Shown here one piece after another: positions 1 through 11,411 of a stretch of 64,000 nucleotides of DNA. The translations under genes were made by a program, and so were the position numbers. Position 1 is the stretch's first letter. Each line of letters begins with the position of its first letter. The notes below the pieces were generated by a model. The model ran no database searches. It was not told the origin of the DNA and saw only the letters and a program-made list of their open reading frames with translations. This DNA is from Apiotrichum sp. Y4204 (taxonomy: Eukaryota; Basidiomycota; Tremellomycetes; Trichosporonales; Trichosporonaceae). The DNA lies in assembly GCA_025531455.1 (NCBI GenBank), contig JAMYHL010000002.1:1116001-1180000 (forward strand). Reading direction: 5' to 3'.

Positions 1-1531
1 GTCTCGGTTCTGTCGCTCCTTGTCCTGAGCAGCCTTCTGAGGGCACTCTTTGAGCCAGTGCTGTAGGTCAGCTTTGGAGCAGGTTCCAACAGCTACTCAC
101 GCCCGGAACGTGGCAGATGTTGCACACATATCCGTCAGGCGGGGGTCCTGGCTCCGTCTTGCCCTTCTTCACCGCTTCCTGCTGGCCATCCGCTGCGGGA
201 CGCTTGCTGGCCGAAGTCGTGGGCATAGTGAAGGGATTCGGCGTGGCGTCTAGCGGACGAACGGGAGGCTTGGAGTCTGTGGTTTGGGGAGGAAGAGTGA
301 AAGCGTAGAACCACTGCAAAGTTAGCTGAGTGCAGAAGAAATCAGCTCACCCTGGCAGGTTTACCGGCAGCAGGCGGTGGGGCACCAAGGTGGCCGAGCT
401 TGATAGCGCGGCTCCAGCGCTCGTCCTTGCCGTCGGCACCAGCCCATCCCCAGGGTTCGCGTTCCCAGAAACCTTCTCCGTCCGCCCAGAAGAGGTATCT
501 GGGTCGCGAGCGTTTCACGACTTCGGCGAGAGGGGGCGCCGGCGTTGCGAGAGGAACAGTCCGGCTGGGGAAGGAAGGCGAGAGGAGGGAGAGACTCGGC
601 GGAGGGGACGTAGTGATGAGGACGTCGACACCGTGAAACGCAGACGGAAGGGTGGCAGCCGCCTTTGCAGCTTCGAACGACGTCGGGTCGCTCGTACTTG
701 CAAAGAGGGGGTTGGACAGGATAGACTCGATACCCGCTTTCGTGATGAATGGGGAAAAGGCATCCTACGAGTAAGCACTGGAATAAGCATCCAGACATCT
801 ATTCGCACCTGGTTGTCACTCTCGTACTGCTTCGCGTCGTATATCCCGCCAACAGCAGCAATCTTGAGTCCTTGCGGACTGGTAAGAACCGTCGACTTGC
901 CTGGAGCATGAGCTTAGGAACAGATGTCACGAGCCATTGCAGCTCACCAAGGTAGATCAGGTTGGAGGCAATTTCAGGACTTCCGCCGGAAATGCTCTCC
1001 TCGACAGCGAGAGGAAGCCGCTCGCGCCCAACAGTAAAGTATGTCGGCACCGGCACTGATGTCAGTCAATTCTTGATGAGCTCTCCGCCATTTACAGCTC
1101 GAAGAAAAAGGATTGATGAGCTGCAGAGGCAGAGACTCAAAGCAAACATAAAAGAGGGGCCAGCTTTCCCTTTGGCAGCTGACTTACAGCTCACGCCCTC
1201 GAGCTCGCTGCCATCACTGCCTTCCTTGAAGAGGTCGCCGGACACGACGCATGCCGCGAACGGCCCATGTTTGGCGTTGATAGCCGTGACCTTCTGCACG
1301 AGCGTCTTAAGCTCCGAGAGGGGCGACCCAATCGCGAGACTAAGAGTTCGTGGTTAGGGCGGAGGCGAGGGCGAGGGGGAAGAATCCGGGGTATGGAAGG
1401 AGTTTCGGTGAAGAAACGACATGTCGGGGGGCGAGGAGACGCCGCGTCAGCTCAATCTTGCTAGATGCCGCAAAGGAAACAGCAATTGAAACTCACATTC
1501 TTAGCGGCTCTGGTTGCTGTATTGATGCCAT
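1..1531 (-). CDS. CWF19L1: CWF19-like protein 1 (Drn1/CwfJ family), 3' end outside the window
   Basis: Family role: Drn1/CWF19L1 proteins associate with the late spliceosome and the lariat debranching enzyme Dbr1 in the nucleus. Seen: exon 1 starts at the ATG 1531-1529 (MASIQQPEPLR), a GTGAGT intron covers 1340-1496, and exon 2 resumes as RILAIGSPLSELKTLVQ. The next exons give NAKHGPFAACVVSGDLF, the metallophosphoesterase-like N-terminal domain with its VVSGDLF signature, then PTYFTVGRERLPL. Further exons carry YLFWADGEGFWEREP-like and FYAFTLPPQ segments. The last visible exon has PPDGYVCNICHVPG, the start of the zinc-knuckle-like segment that precedes the CwfJ C-terminal domains. Those domains lie past base 1. 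Several exon junctions were set by eye. The next gene to the right is on the same strand with about 500 bases between. Confidence 0.85.
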
Positions 1532-2042
1532 GCTCGCTGCGTCAAGTGGATGATGAGGAGAAGAGAGGATGGGAGAAGGACTGGAAGGACTGCCATGTCT
1601 TGCGCCGACATGACGCTCGAGCGCCAAAACAGATGAAAGAAGGCTACAGCGTGGGGGGTGCATAGTCACGTGATCACTATTTATGAACGACGACTTGCGC
1701 AAGGTTGCAGGTGTTGTCCGTGTTTCGCTACCGTTCACGGGTTGATTATCTGAGGAAGGAATTGCATTGCATCGAGCTGTGGACGAGGAGAAACACACGC
1801 CGCGTGAGTGAAGCACATCTCGAGCTTCCGATGTTGGTCACTGGGTCATAGTTGGTTGCTTAGATGGACAGTGAACAAGCCCCCACCATCGTCTGGCCTC
1901 CGACCCTGACTGCGTCCTTGTACAATGTGCTTCCTTGTACAATGTATGCACATGCATCAAGCCGCATGACTTTTACTTCTGCTTTTCTTCTTCTGCAATC
2001 TCGCGATCGGTCACCACTACGACCCCAGTATCCCAACCCAAA
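1532..2042. other. Intergenic, upstream of CWF19L1
   Basis: This stretch lies between the CWF19L1 start and the stop of the RNPS1-like gene, both on the minus strand. It should hold the CWF19L1 promoter and the terminator of its neighbour. I see no convincing gene in it. Confidence 0.6.
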
Positions 2043-3270
2043 CTACGGACGCGGGCTCGCGCTCCGGCTGTGGACCGACCGGCTGCGACTCAGGCTGCGC
2101 ATGCTGGCGCTCCGATCGCGGCGGCGAGGCGAGGCTGAGCGCGAGCGCGGCGACAGCGAGCGAGTACGCGACCGCGGTGAGCGGCTGTAGCTCCTGCGCG
2201 GGCTGAAGCTGCGGCTGCGGCTGCGCATCGGCGAGCGGCGACGGACAGGCGAGCGACTGCGGGAGAGAGATCGGCGGCGCGGGGGTGAGCGAGAGCGGGA
2301 ACGGCCACGGTTACGGTCGCGATCACGGTAATCAGGGCTCTGGCGGCGGTTTGTCGGACGCCAGCTGGATCCGCCTCCTGGCGGGGAGCGCGAGCGCGAG
2401 CGGAAGCGGCCAGGCGGGGGTGCTGCGCGTCCACTGAGTCCACCGGGTCCTCCACCTCCGAAACGCGCGCCAGGGCCGTACGCAGGGGGCGGACGACGGA
2501 AGCCACCAGGGCCACCGCGCGGCGATGGAGAGCGGCGGCGGGAGAAAGGGGATGGGGAGCGGCGCCTGCGCGGGGAAGGCGACCGACGGCGCGGTCCGCC
2601 GTCGTCGGGGCGGTACGAGCTGTATCCGGGTCTGCGGGCGGGGCCGCGTCCTGGCGAGCGGCGACGCGGGGAAGGTGAGCGCCGTCTGGGCGATGCTCCA
2701 CGAGGAGGCGAACGCGGAGGAGGCGTCGGTGGCCGCGGGGCTGGGAGCGGGTGCTCTGACACCTACATTGTCAGCCACCTTGCACCAAAGGGAAGGAAGA
2801 CACGTACCATAACCTTCAGCACCTCTCCGTCGAGCACGCCGCCGTCCATGCACCGTGCAGCATTCGCAGCCGAGGCAGGGGTATCAAACTCGATGGCAGC
2901 CTTGCTGCGGTTCAGACCGGCTGCGGTTAGAGACATGAGCAGAAGCTAAGAGTCCTGGGATCGTGGGCAGTGGAAACGCGTGCGCGGGTAGTAGTCAATG
3001 TTCCACACCCACAGCCGCGCTCACACCCTCTCCCCACCGTAGCTACTCACAAACCTTGAATATCGGGAGATCGAGCCCCGTGACGCGTCCATAGTTTCCA
3101 AAAATCTCGCGCAGATGCGACGCGAGCACATTCTTGCTGAGGCCCTGCACGACAATGACACGGAATCCCCCAGAGACAGAGTCGTCCCGCAGCGGTGGAG
3201 ACATGGAGACGTCGCTTCGCCGCGGGGAGGGCGTGAGTGGCTTTGGCGAGGTGGAGCGGCCTCGGGACAT
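2043..3270 (-). CDS. RNPS1-like RNA-binding protein: one RRM followed by a long RS domain
   Basis: Family role: RNPS1 is a nuclear exon-junction/ASAP-complex SR-like protein acting in splicing and mRNA surveillance. Seen: the chosen start at 3270 gives MSRGRSTSPKPLTPSPRR, then an RRM with RNP2-like RVIVVQGLSKNV, HLREIFGNYGRV and, after an intron, KAAIEFDTPASAANAARCMDGG. An intron with donor GTACGT follows VLDGEVLKVM. The rest is about 240 residues of RS/RSP repeats mixed with Gly-Pro-rich sequence, ending HSRSASPRP. The order RRM then RS fits RNPS1 better than canonical SR proteins with a C-terminal RS after two RRMs, but another single-RRM SR protein is possible. An in-frame Met 14 codons upstream is considered less likely. 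Confidence 0.8.
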
Positions 3271-3736
3271 TGTGCGTTGGATGTGGATGGATGGGAGACG
3301 GGGTGATGTCAAGTTTGGGGGTTGTCAATTGTCAACTTTCGAGAAAGGTGAGGACGCGCAGCTGAAATGAGTTGGACGTTGGCCGAAGAGGGATATTTTG
3401 ATCCCGTCCATTCAGACGGAGAGTAATTGACGCCCCCAGGTTAGAGACATTGTTACCAATGGCCAGTGTGGCAGATGAAGCAGGTGGCAGACACAAATAT
3501 ACACAAGTAAATCACATCGGTAGCTCCATCGGGTCACGCTCTGTGGGCTTCAGAGCTTGGATCGTGGTAGGAGGATGAGGACAAAAGACAATCTATATAT
3601 GAGTCGGACAACTGCGGGACGGTAGGACGAAAGGCGGGGCGATAACGGTCGGAACTCTATTGCTTGAATGGCCTGAGACAACTAGGATGATGGTTTCTGA
3701 ACGCAGCGCCAAGGGCTCGCATAAAGCTTAGTGATG
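3271..3736. other. Intergenic
   Basis: Upstream region of the RNPS1-like gene and downstream region of the coiled-coil gene, both minus strand. No gene or repeat is evident. Confidence 0.5.
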
Positions 3737-5362
3737 CTACTGCTGGTCCTCGGCCTGGTGCGGAGGCGGCATCTGATGGATGGCGCGGGCTCCTATCTGG
3801 GCATACAGGGCCGCAGCGATCTGCTGCTGGTGCCGGCGCGCGTCGAGGAGGGCGGTCAAGAGCTGTGGGGGAATAGGACGCTTTTGTTCGATGACGGCAG
3901 TGAGTACCTCGGGGGTAATGCGTAGCTTCTCGATATCCATGCCCATAAGTTCGATGAGAATGTTGCGGTACGCGCACTCGATCGGCACGCTAAGCTCAAA
4001 ACGGTCACTCGCCTCCTCCAGCAGGGGGAGGTAGAAGAAGTCTAGGTCGTGCAGGCGCTGGATGATCTCGCGGGTGGACATATTGACGATAGCATCGCTG
4101 CTGTAGGGCACAGGCTGTTGTGAGTTTGTAGAATGTGCTGATAACCTACTGGCTCGTTTCCGGGGCCCACACCAGAGATGGAGACTGGGAGCGGCGGGGG
4201 AAACTCGACATCCGCGATTTTCAAGTGTCTGTTGGCGATCCTGGGATGAGTTCTCCTTGAACTTAATCGACTTACATGACGTCGCGCTGTTGATTGCGAA
4301 GACTGATCCTTGCGACCTTGCATTCAAGACCGTTGAGACGGGTAAAGCACATGTTCATGTCCGTCACTTGCTGCTGGAGCTGTTCGTGGGACTCCTTGAG
4401 ACGGCTCAGCTCGCCAATCGTGTTCTCGAGCAGAGTTTTGTAGCGCACAAGCTCCTGAGAATGTTCCCTGACCGTCCCGTTGACGTTGGACTGGTGCAAG
4501 AGCGTGTTCTGGGCCTGTTGCATGCGCTGCTGATCATTCTTCAGGGCGACCTGGTGCAGGCGGGCGTGGCTCAAGAGCGTTTTCTCAGCCTGTTGCATGC
4601 GCTGCTGGACATCCTTCAGGGCGACCTGGTGCCGGCCGGCGTGGCTCGAGAGCGTGTTCTCGGCCTGTTGCATACGCTGCTGATCATTCTCCAGGGCGAC
4701 CTGGTGCAGGCCGGCGTGGCTCGAGAGCGTGTTCTCAGCCTGTTGCATGCGCTGCTAGACATCCTCTAGGGAGCGCTGGATGTTCTGGGCCGACGTCTGC
4801 TGGCGTTCCGTAAGCTGCGCAGAGTGATAGCAGAGCTTGCGGATCGCGGCACGAACAGAATTCCTTCCAGGGTCGGTATCTGCGCGTAAGTGTAATGTCT
4901 GGCCTGTGTGAATGGCCCAAACTCACGGTCACTGTCGGCCGCAAATGCACCAAGACACCATTCCCGGAGTTCGATCCATTCGGCGGAGAGAGCAATGTTG
5001 GACGGAAGACATGCGCGCCAGTGGACCTCTGCCAGCTCGACGGCGATCTGGGCACTGAGCGGGAGGCGGATGTACCCGATGGGGTCGGCGTCCATGGCAA
5101 CTTCGCGGAGAGCGGGCACGAGTTCTTGGCCGATATGAAAGTTTACCGTAAACACGATGCTGGGTGGCATGGCGTACTCCATCGCCGGGGGCGGAGGTGA
5201 CCTTGGGGAGGTGTACGACAAAATCGGGAGGTATGGCGACGGCGGGTTATCGTCGTTGTATGGGTTGGGAGGTGACGACGGCGGGGTACCGTCTTCTGAT
5301 GGGTGGGGAGAGGACCCGTCTGCGTCCTCGAGCTGAGGAGGAGGGATTCGAGAGAGGTCCAT
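3737..5362 (-). pseudogene. Unrecognised coiled-coil protein gene with an in-frame TAG in a tandem repeat
   Basis: I do not recognise the family. Start at 5362 gives MDLSRIPPPQLEDADGSS, a Pro/Ser-rich leader, then a segment around SIVFTVNFHIGQELVPALRE and WCLGAFAADSD. A 47-nt intron (4880-4926, GTGAGT...CTTACGCGCAG) leads in phase to AAIRKLCYHSAQLTERQQTSA and SLEDV, followed at once by a TAG at 4757-4755. The same frame continues past the stop as QRMQQAENTLSSHAG and four 25-residue coiled-coil repeats, then introns, then a C-terminal part with IIQRLHDLDFFYLPLLEEA and ILIELMGMDIEKL, ending at 3737. The TAG replaces a CAG found at the same place in the neighbouring repeat units. This may be a true nonsense allele, a sequencing error, or an unannotated intron (a GTTCGT donor exists upstream in phase). 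The flanking sequence stays open and protein-like. Confidence 0.6.
4514..4770 (-). repeat. 75-bp tandem repeat coding a 25-residue coiled-coil unit
   Basis: Units begin at 4514, 4589, 4664 and 4739, exactly 75 bases apart, each starting CCTGTTGCAT on the plus strand. Translated on the minus strand they read QQRMQQAENTLSSHAG plus a HQVALEND-like tail. The unit nearest the 5' end of the gene (4739) carries a C-to-T change on the coding strand, turning CAG into TAG. Confidence 0.9.
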
Positions 5363-6604
5363 GATGAGGTGCGGGGTGTGTGAGAGGGGCTATGGTGGGT
5401 TGAAGAGGCGTTCTGGTAGCTTTGAAGAGCTTGTTTATATATTGATTTCCTCGGTATTCCGGCCTTCAACAAGGCATCAAAGAGGCCTCGCTCCGGTAGC
5501 GTAGACTCTGTCTGTCGTGAGTTTCATCCTCCAAACGACGGGGGAGATGGGGATGATGCGAGGGAAGTGCGAAGGAGGGTAGATGAAGGGGTCAGTGTCA
5601 TTCAGTGTGCGCGAGCGCTGTCAGTTTAAACATCCATCATCACCGTTGACAACACTAAACCATCATGAGCTCAAGTGGCCGCCAAAAGATCCCTCCAAAC
5701 GCCGATGTCACTCAGTCGTGCAAGATCGAATACAATACCAAAGGAATCATTCCAAAGACGTCTCATCCCCATCAGCGCCCCGACACAATAGGGCGTTTTA
5801 CGTGCCATGTCCGTGAACACTTGTCCGGGTGGTAGAGCGTGCTCACCGCTGTGGCCGCACCACGGGTGGCAAGGGAGCCAAGCGTCGCGCTGCGCGGGCT
5901 TAAATGTAGTAGTAGTGTGGAGAGCATTCTGTAAGCTACATCTGGCATGGCGCAAGGCGGCTCCATGGAAGGGAACGGGCAATGTCAACGCGGGGAGACC
6001 GTTCGCGTGCTGGGGTCGTGTTTGCCCTCAGTAGTCCGAGTGCTGGGGTCGAGTTCGATCTCAGCGATACGCCGTCATCACAGAGTCAGTCAGCCCGCGG
6101 TAAGATAATCTCGCACTCGCACCGATCCCGACAGTGATGAAACAAAGAGAGGTGTATTGGGCAGACGCAAGATGATGGCGACAGCCCTTGATGGCCGACC
6201 TGACGCCATTCCAAGATCGAAAGCCCACGGAGATTAGACGTCGGAAGCGAGCAGTTGGAAAATGTGGGGCTCCACAAAACGTGATAGTACCGTGATCTCC
6301 ATGCTCTGCCAGATCGTCCAGATCGTCCAGAAGCTACAAGCCACGCGCGCGGCCCGCGCTGCGCCACTAGCCCCACTGCAGATCCCAACCGGCGCGCATC
6401 CCCCGCCACCGTTTGTTTCACTCTGGCGTCATACATCAGTGGGTGGCGTCACTCACACATGCAGCATCGTGCTTCGCGCCGCGCGCTGCGCAAGTGTCAA
6501 GCGTTGATATCTCCATCTCCCTCTCACTCCATTATCCACTCCTCCATCCAAATCCCAACTTCCAAACCCCATCTCTCCACCCCATCTCCCAATCTCCATC
6601 CAAC
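5363..6604. other. Intergenic, divergent promoter region
   Basis: Lies between the minus-strand coiled-coil gene and the plus-strand 64-aa gene. Open frames here are short and have no protein-like pattern. Near 6310-6330 there is a two-copy 9-bp repeat AGATCGTCC. A pyrimidine-rich stretch precedes the ATG at 6605. Confidence 0.5.
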
Positions 6605-6799
6605 ATGTCCGACCGCACCGACCGCCCCGCCGAAGGCTTTGGCGCCGGCCTCGCGTCCAACCCGCTCGTGCCCCGCCCGGGGGAGTCGATCGACCCGGCG
6701 ACGGGCAAGCCGCACGCGGCGGGGCTTACCCGCGAGCAGCTCAATGCCAAGCGTGCGGCTGAGGCGGAGGCTAAGGCCCAGGCTGAGAAGAAGGAGTAG
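6605..6799 (+). CDS. Small charged protein, 64 aa, unknown function
   Basis: A single-exon ORF from ATG 6605 to TAG 6799, preceded by a CT-rich leader and a favourable context (CCAACATGTC). It starts MSDRTDRPAEGFGAGLASNP, has a middle part PGESIDPATGKPHAAGLT, and ends in a short helix-prone tail REQLNAKRAAEAEAKAQAEKK. No signal peptide or membrane segment. Codon use (strong third-position C/G) matches neighbouring genes, which supports it as real. I do not recognise the family. Confidence 0.6.
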   Translation: MSDRTDRPAEGFGAGLASNPLVPRPGESIDPATGKPHAAGLTREQLNAKRAAEAEAKAQAEKKE

Positions 6800-7052
6800 A
6801 GAGGGAGCTTGATGGGGTAGAGTGGGTATTGTCAGTTGTGGGGAAGATTAGCTGATGGCAGAATACGGACGGATGCCGACTTGCACCCCGGTCCTCGATC
6901 GAGATGGTCGACACTTCCCCACTCCAACCTACTCTTATCCCTCCCGCTTGGAACGCCGCCCGTTGTAGTAAAAATGCCCACGATGAAGTAAATGACCATG
7001 ACAGAGCTAGGATAGTGCTACATGCAGTGTTCCCTACTAACTCTCGCTCACC

Positions 7053-10000
7053 CTACCTCTTCAGCTCGGCACTGAACGGCTTATCGCCCCACACATCCAC
7101 GACCCACTCGTCAAACCACCCGCTCTCGTACGTGCTCGGAATGAGGACGTACACTCCCGGAGGGAGTTTTGTGCGGGGGAGCGCGACGCCGCTCGTGGTG
7201 TCTACGTACGGCCCCGAAGTGGCGAGCTGCTCGCCGATTCCGCCGCCCGCCGCGTGGCGGAATAATGTAATGTTGAGCGGGACCGGCGCAGGCGTGGGGA
7301 TATACATCCGCGCCTGGAGGCATGTCGGCGCCGAGAGCGTCACCTCTACGCGGGGATTCGCCGAATACTTGTTCCCGCTGGGACGGCCGCCAGACGTCGC
7401 GGCATCCCACCGCCCCGAGACGGTGCGCGCGAACATGCCCGCGCCTTCCTGTGGAATCGGGGAGAGGGATACACCCCCAGACGACTCGGCGACGAGAGAG
7501 AACTGGCCCACCGCCTCGCGCTCCCAGGACGACACGAGGACGGTGTACGTCCCCGCCTCGACGTCTGCTTCGAGATACGCCATGCCGTACGAGAATGGGC
7601 CCGAGGAAGCGATAATCAGCTCGGGGAGCAGTCTGCTGTCAGCGCTGGTCTGATCCACACTCACTCAAAGACGCGCTCGCCCTTGCCCCACAGCAGCTTG
7701 ACGTTCCATGCGAGCTCGCTCGCGCCCTGTAGTGAGAAGCGCAGCGTCGCCTTCTTGCCGATGGGGAGCGGACCGACAGTGAGACGATACTGCGGGTTGA
7801 GGTGGTGCGTCGCGTGTCCCGGGTGGCCGCCAGCCGAGCGCTTCGTGAGTGCGGAGGAAACCTGCGGGTGAGCAATGTACAGAGATAAGAACTCTCCAGC
7901 CTATCTCCACTCACCGTCTCGCTGAAGGGGAGATTGAGGCTGACGCGGTTCATCTCGAGGACGACACCGGGCGACGCGAACGCGCGCAGCGTAAAGCCCG
8001 TCTGCGTCGTACCCTGGTCGCGCGACGCGATCGCGCTCAGGACGTTCACGCCCTCGCGCAGCGGGAAGCGCACAAGCGTGTGCAGCGCATTGGCGTAAGG
8101 ATTCTGTGTGTGAGCAGGAGGCATATAGGTATATGAAGCAGGTCCTGATGGATATGCGCCGTTCTTATCAAAACCACACCCACCGTAGCATGCTGCGCGA
8201 GCGTCTGGCTCCATTTCCCGCCGCCCCGGAAGTCGCGGAACACATGCAGCGCGACATCGTCGAGGGGCACGTCCTTGCTCGTCGTGTGTTGTGAGAGAAG
8301 GAGCCAGAGCTCGGCGTCCGCAGAGCTCGCCGTAGCCGAGATGTGATACCGCGGGGAGGAGCGGAGCGCGAGCGACTCTTCGCTGTCGGCTGCCTGCGAC
8401 TTTGGCCACGACCTGGGGTTAGAACCAGAGGACTGCATTCGCCATCTACGACCCACCAGTGGCGCTCCTTGGTGACCGGAAGCAGCGCCGGGTCCCAGTT
8501 GAGGTTGAGCGTCTCAAACTTGGAGCACACCTCGTCCCACGACATGACAAAGCCTTCTGCTTCCGGTGATCCTGTGGTCAGAGTAGTAAAGCGCGAGACG
8601 CACCGATCCGTAGGCCTTCCATTCCCTCCGCCACTTCGCCACAGTCGCCATTGCGTACCACTCTGGCTGCCCGCGGTGTGCCGGGGTCGAATATACGCAG
8701 CAGCCGCTCGCCATCGCGCTCAAACACGTCTGCTGTCAGCCCGACCTACAGCAAAATGCAGCCCAGCTCCCGACTCACCGACAACACCATACGCATGCAG
8801 CTTGACCAGCCCGACATCCTCCCCATTCGCGCCGCTGCCGAGGGTCACCACCACGTTGCCCTTATTCCACGCCGCGAGGATTCTTCGCCACTCTTTTTCC
8901 CGCTGGAAGCCAGACCCGAGATCGAGGCGTTCGGGGATCCAGCCCGTGAAAGCGTACACGTCTGGCGCGGGGTTGGAGCCGGCGATGGAGTATCCGCCGA
9001 GTGCCTTAAAGTACCCCTTGACCGCGATGGGGAGCCACGCCGGTGCGCCCGCCTCGCCGTCGCTGCTTGCACTGGTGATATGCAGCGGTGCGCCAGAACG
9101 CGTGCATGGGAGAAGCGCGTCGACAACCACCTGCCGTCAGATACACACGCGGCAGCCACTCACGCCCCGCCAAGCGCCGTTCAGGAGCAGCTTGACGACA
9201 TGCTTGGCATTCTCGCTTGGCCGTGGCCGGCCAGACACTGCTTGCGGGTAGAGCGCGTCGCGTCCGAGCTGCATGTCAGTAGAGGCCAGCCTGGTGGAGG
9301 AAGAACGGCAGAGATCTCCACGATGTGAGATGCAATGGCGCACCGTGAAATACAAGTCTGGCAATTGAACCGGGTCGAGCACAAAGCGGTGGGGCCACGA
9401 ACGCCTCTCTCGCGCACAGACAACGGCCGTACTCGCACCCGGGGATTGCGATTACAGTTCACTCACGCTTGTCCCCCAGCGAGCATTGTGTGCAAGACAC
9501 GCGCCGAGCCCAGCAGTCACGGAGCAGTCGGCGCCAGGCCCCTGGCGCACGCACCAGGTGTCTTCGCGGTCCCACGCTGCGGGGTCTACCCGGGTCCACA
9601 CGGGGTTGAGGCGGCGCTGGCCCGGTGCGAGCTCGGGCTGCACGTCTCTAAACTCGCCCTCGGCCCCGAGGGTGAATTCGCGATCACTCGGCGGGCGGAA
9701 GAGCTCCCCCCTCGCGGAATTTAGGATACTTCCCCGCCTGAGGACCGCGGCTTCGGCACCGGCCTCGTCGACACCCGCGGCGCCGACGCGCCCGCCCAGC
9801 GCCTCGATGCGCGCCTTGACCTTCTCGGCGCGTTCGAGCACCAGACGCCATTTACGCTGTACTGCTGTGCGTTCGGCAGCTGGCACGAGAGACGAGCCGA
9901 GGAGGTGCGAGTATCCCTCGGCGGCGGAGACGTATTGCCCAAACGCGCGCTGGAGGGTCGGGAGCGGAGAAGTGTGCGGTGCAAGACTCGGGAGCGAGGA

Positions 10001-10105
10001 CTCCGTCGCGATCGCCCGGCTCGCTAGCGTCTGCTGTCAGCGTGGCCCGCGAGGAAACCGTACAGAGGCATGCTTGACGCCTTCGGCGTACGTGCTGAAC
10101 GCCAT
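7053..10105 (-). CDS. RIM13: Calpain-like cysteine protease Rim13/PalB (pH-response pathway)
   Basis: Family role: Rim13/PalB is the cytosolic calpain that cleaves the Rim101/PacC transcription factor at endosomal ESCRT platforms in response to ambient pH. Seen: start at 10105 (MAFSTYAEGVKHAS), then a 33-nt intron (10031-10063). The N-terminal helical region (AFGQYVSAAEGYSHLLG, RKWRLVLERAEKVKARI) looks MIT-like. The catalytic Cys lies in GPGADCSVTAGLGACLAHN, and the catalytic His in GLVKLHAYGVVG. A third active-site region follows near LNLNWDPALLPVTKERHW. Two C2-like/calpain domain III parts follow, including LEADVEAGTYTVLVSSWERE and LPPGVYVLIPSTYESGW, ending at 7053. At least six introns, several with CTGAC next to the acceptor. 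Length, domain order and the absence of a calmodulin-like end fit PalB rather than classical calpains. Confidence 0.88.
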
Positions 10106-11411
10106 GAGCGGGTGCGGGTGTGGTGTTCGTCGCGATTAGGGGAACCAAAAGGGTGGAGACGGGAGAGAGATGTGGAGAGTATGTGAAAGCTCCGAAGCCT
10201 CTCGCTCGATATGTGATCCGCAGCGGCGCACATCTGTAATCTGGAGCGTTGGAAGCGCTACGTGCTGGCCTGTGGCCAAACAAGAATCGCACAGTGGTGG
10301 TGGAGGCCGTTTTTCCGGATATTATCCGTTGCTGCAACCGACAAACAGCAAGGTCTCAACGTCCCGACGCGCACGACAATGGCACCGGCGAGATGCATCC
10401 CGCATCCCCGTCCAACCCTTATTTGCATGCAGCTCTAGGGATACGGCTCATAGGTGCGAGTCCGATACGCGTACAGTACTGTATCCGCGACCCTGCCCTC
10501 GACAATAGAGACCGCTCCGCCGTATCCGCCGTCCCCTGGCCGGCTTGGCACTCGGACGTCATCGCCGGAGTCACTCGCGCCAACCCCCCGACGCAGATGG
10601 TGATTGGCACACGGCGCGCACAGGGGGGTTTCCATGACGTTCGTTCGGTGCGGCGCGTCGGCGCGTCTAGGTGTTCGATGCACGTCCGGATATGGATATC
10701 GGAGGCTGGTGCTGGATGTTTGGATCGTACATCGGCGCGCACTGTATCATTCCAATACGGACCTGTGCGTCTGCTCTCCGCTCTGGATATCTAGATCCAA
10801 GTGGAGCGCCGATCATGGCTTCTCGGTGGTGCAGATCTCGATCGGCTGCTGATCCCGCGATCCACCGATTCACATTAACATGTCGACACATTGATGGTCC
10901 CGCGATTGGTCGCTGATCAGGGGAAAACGGTGGTTCAATGCAGCGATCAGCGGAGATCTCTCTTCCTGATCGACCGTGGCCGGTGGGCCGTGGGCAGTGG
11001 GCGCCTGGGGCCAACCGGAAGGATCATGGCAAGTAGTGAATCAGGGGGATCGTCAGACATCATTATGCCCCAACCAGCAACAGGTCGGTTCTGACTGTAG
11101 GCTCTTGTTGGCTCTGACTTTGGACACTGCGTGGTGGCCCTCATCAACAACGTTAACGCGCTTCCCGCTACCTGTGGCATCTCACAGTTCACAGTCATTT
11201 TGAACAACACGCCAATCCGCTGGTGACAAACACGACCACGCAGACAATGTTTAGCCGATTTCCCAGATGCCGACATGCTCGGCACCACTTGCCTAATTCC
11301 GCGTGATCGCCCGAAACCCACTACAGCACCCCACTGTTTATTTGCAACCACTGCATTTCCATGATCCTGCTGCTGCCTGCTATTCTAGCTCCCCGCAACT
11401 AAGAGATGTGT
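10106..11411. other. Intergenic, GATC-rich
   Basis: Upstream of RIM13 and downstream of the porin gene, both minus strand. I see no gene. The part around 10790-10980 is dense in GATC cores. The open frames here lack protein-like composition. Confidence 0.5.

Noticed and set aside
4904..4926. A 23-nt intron (GTGAGT to CACACAG) in the coiled-coil gene
   Set aside because: Too short to splice. The acceptor at 4880 (47 nt) has a CTTAC branch site and gives the same frame.
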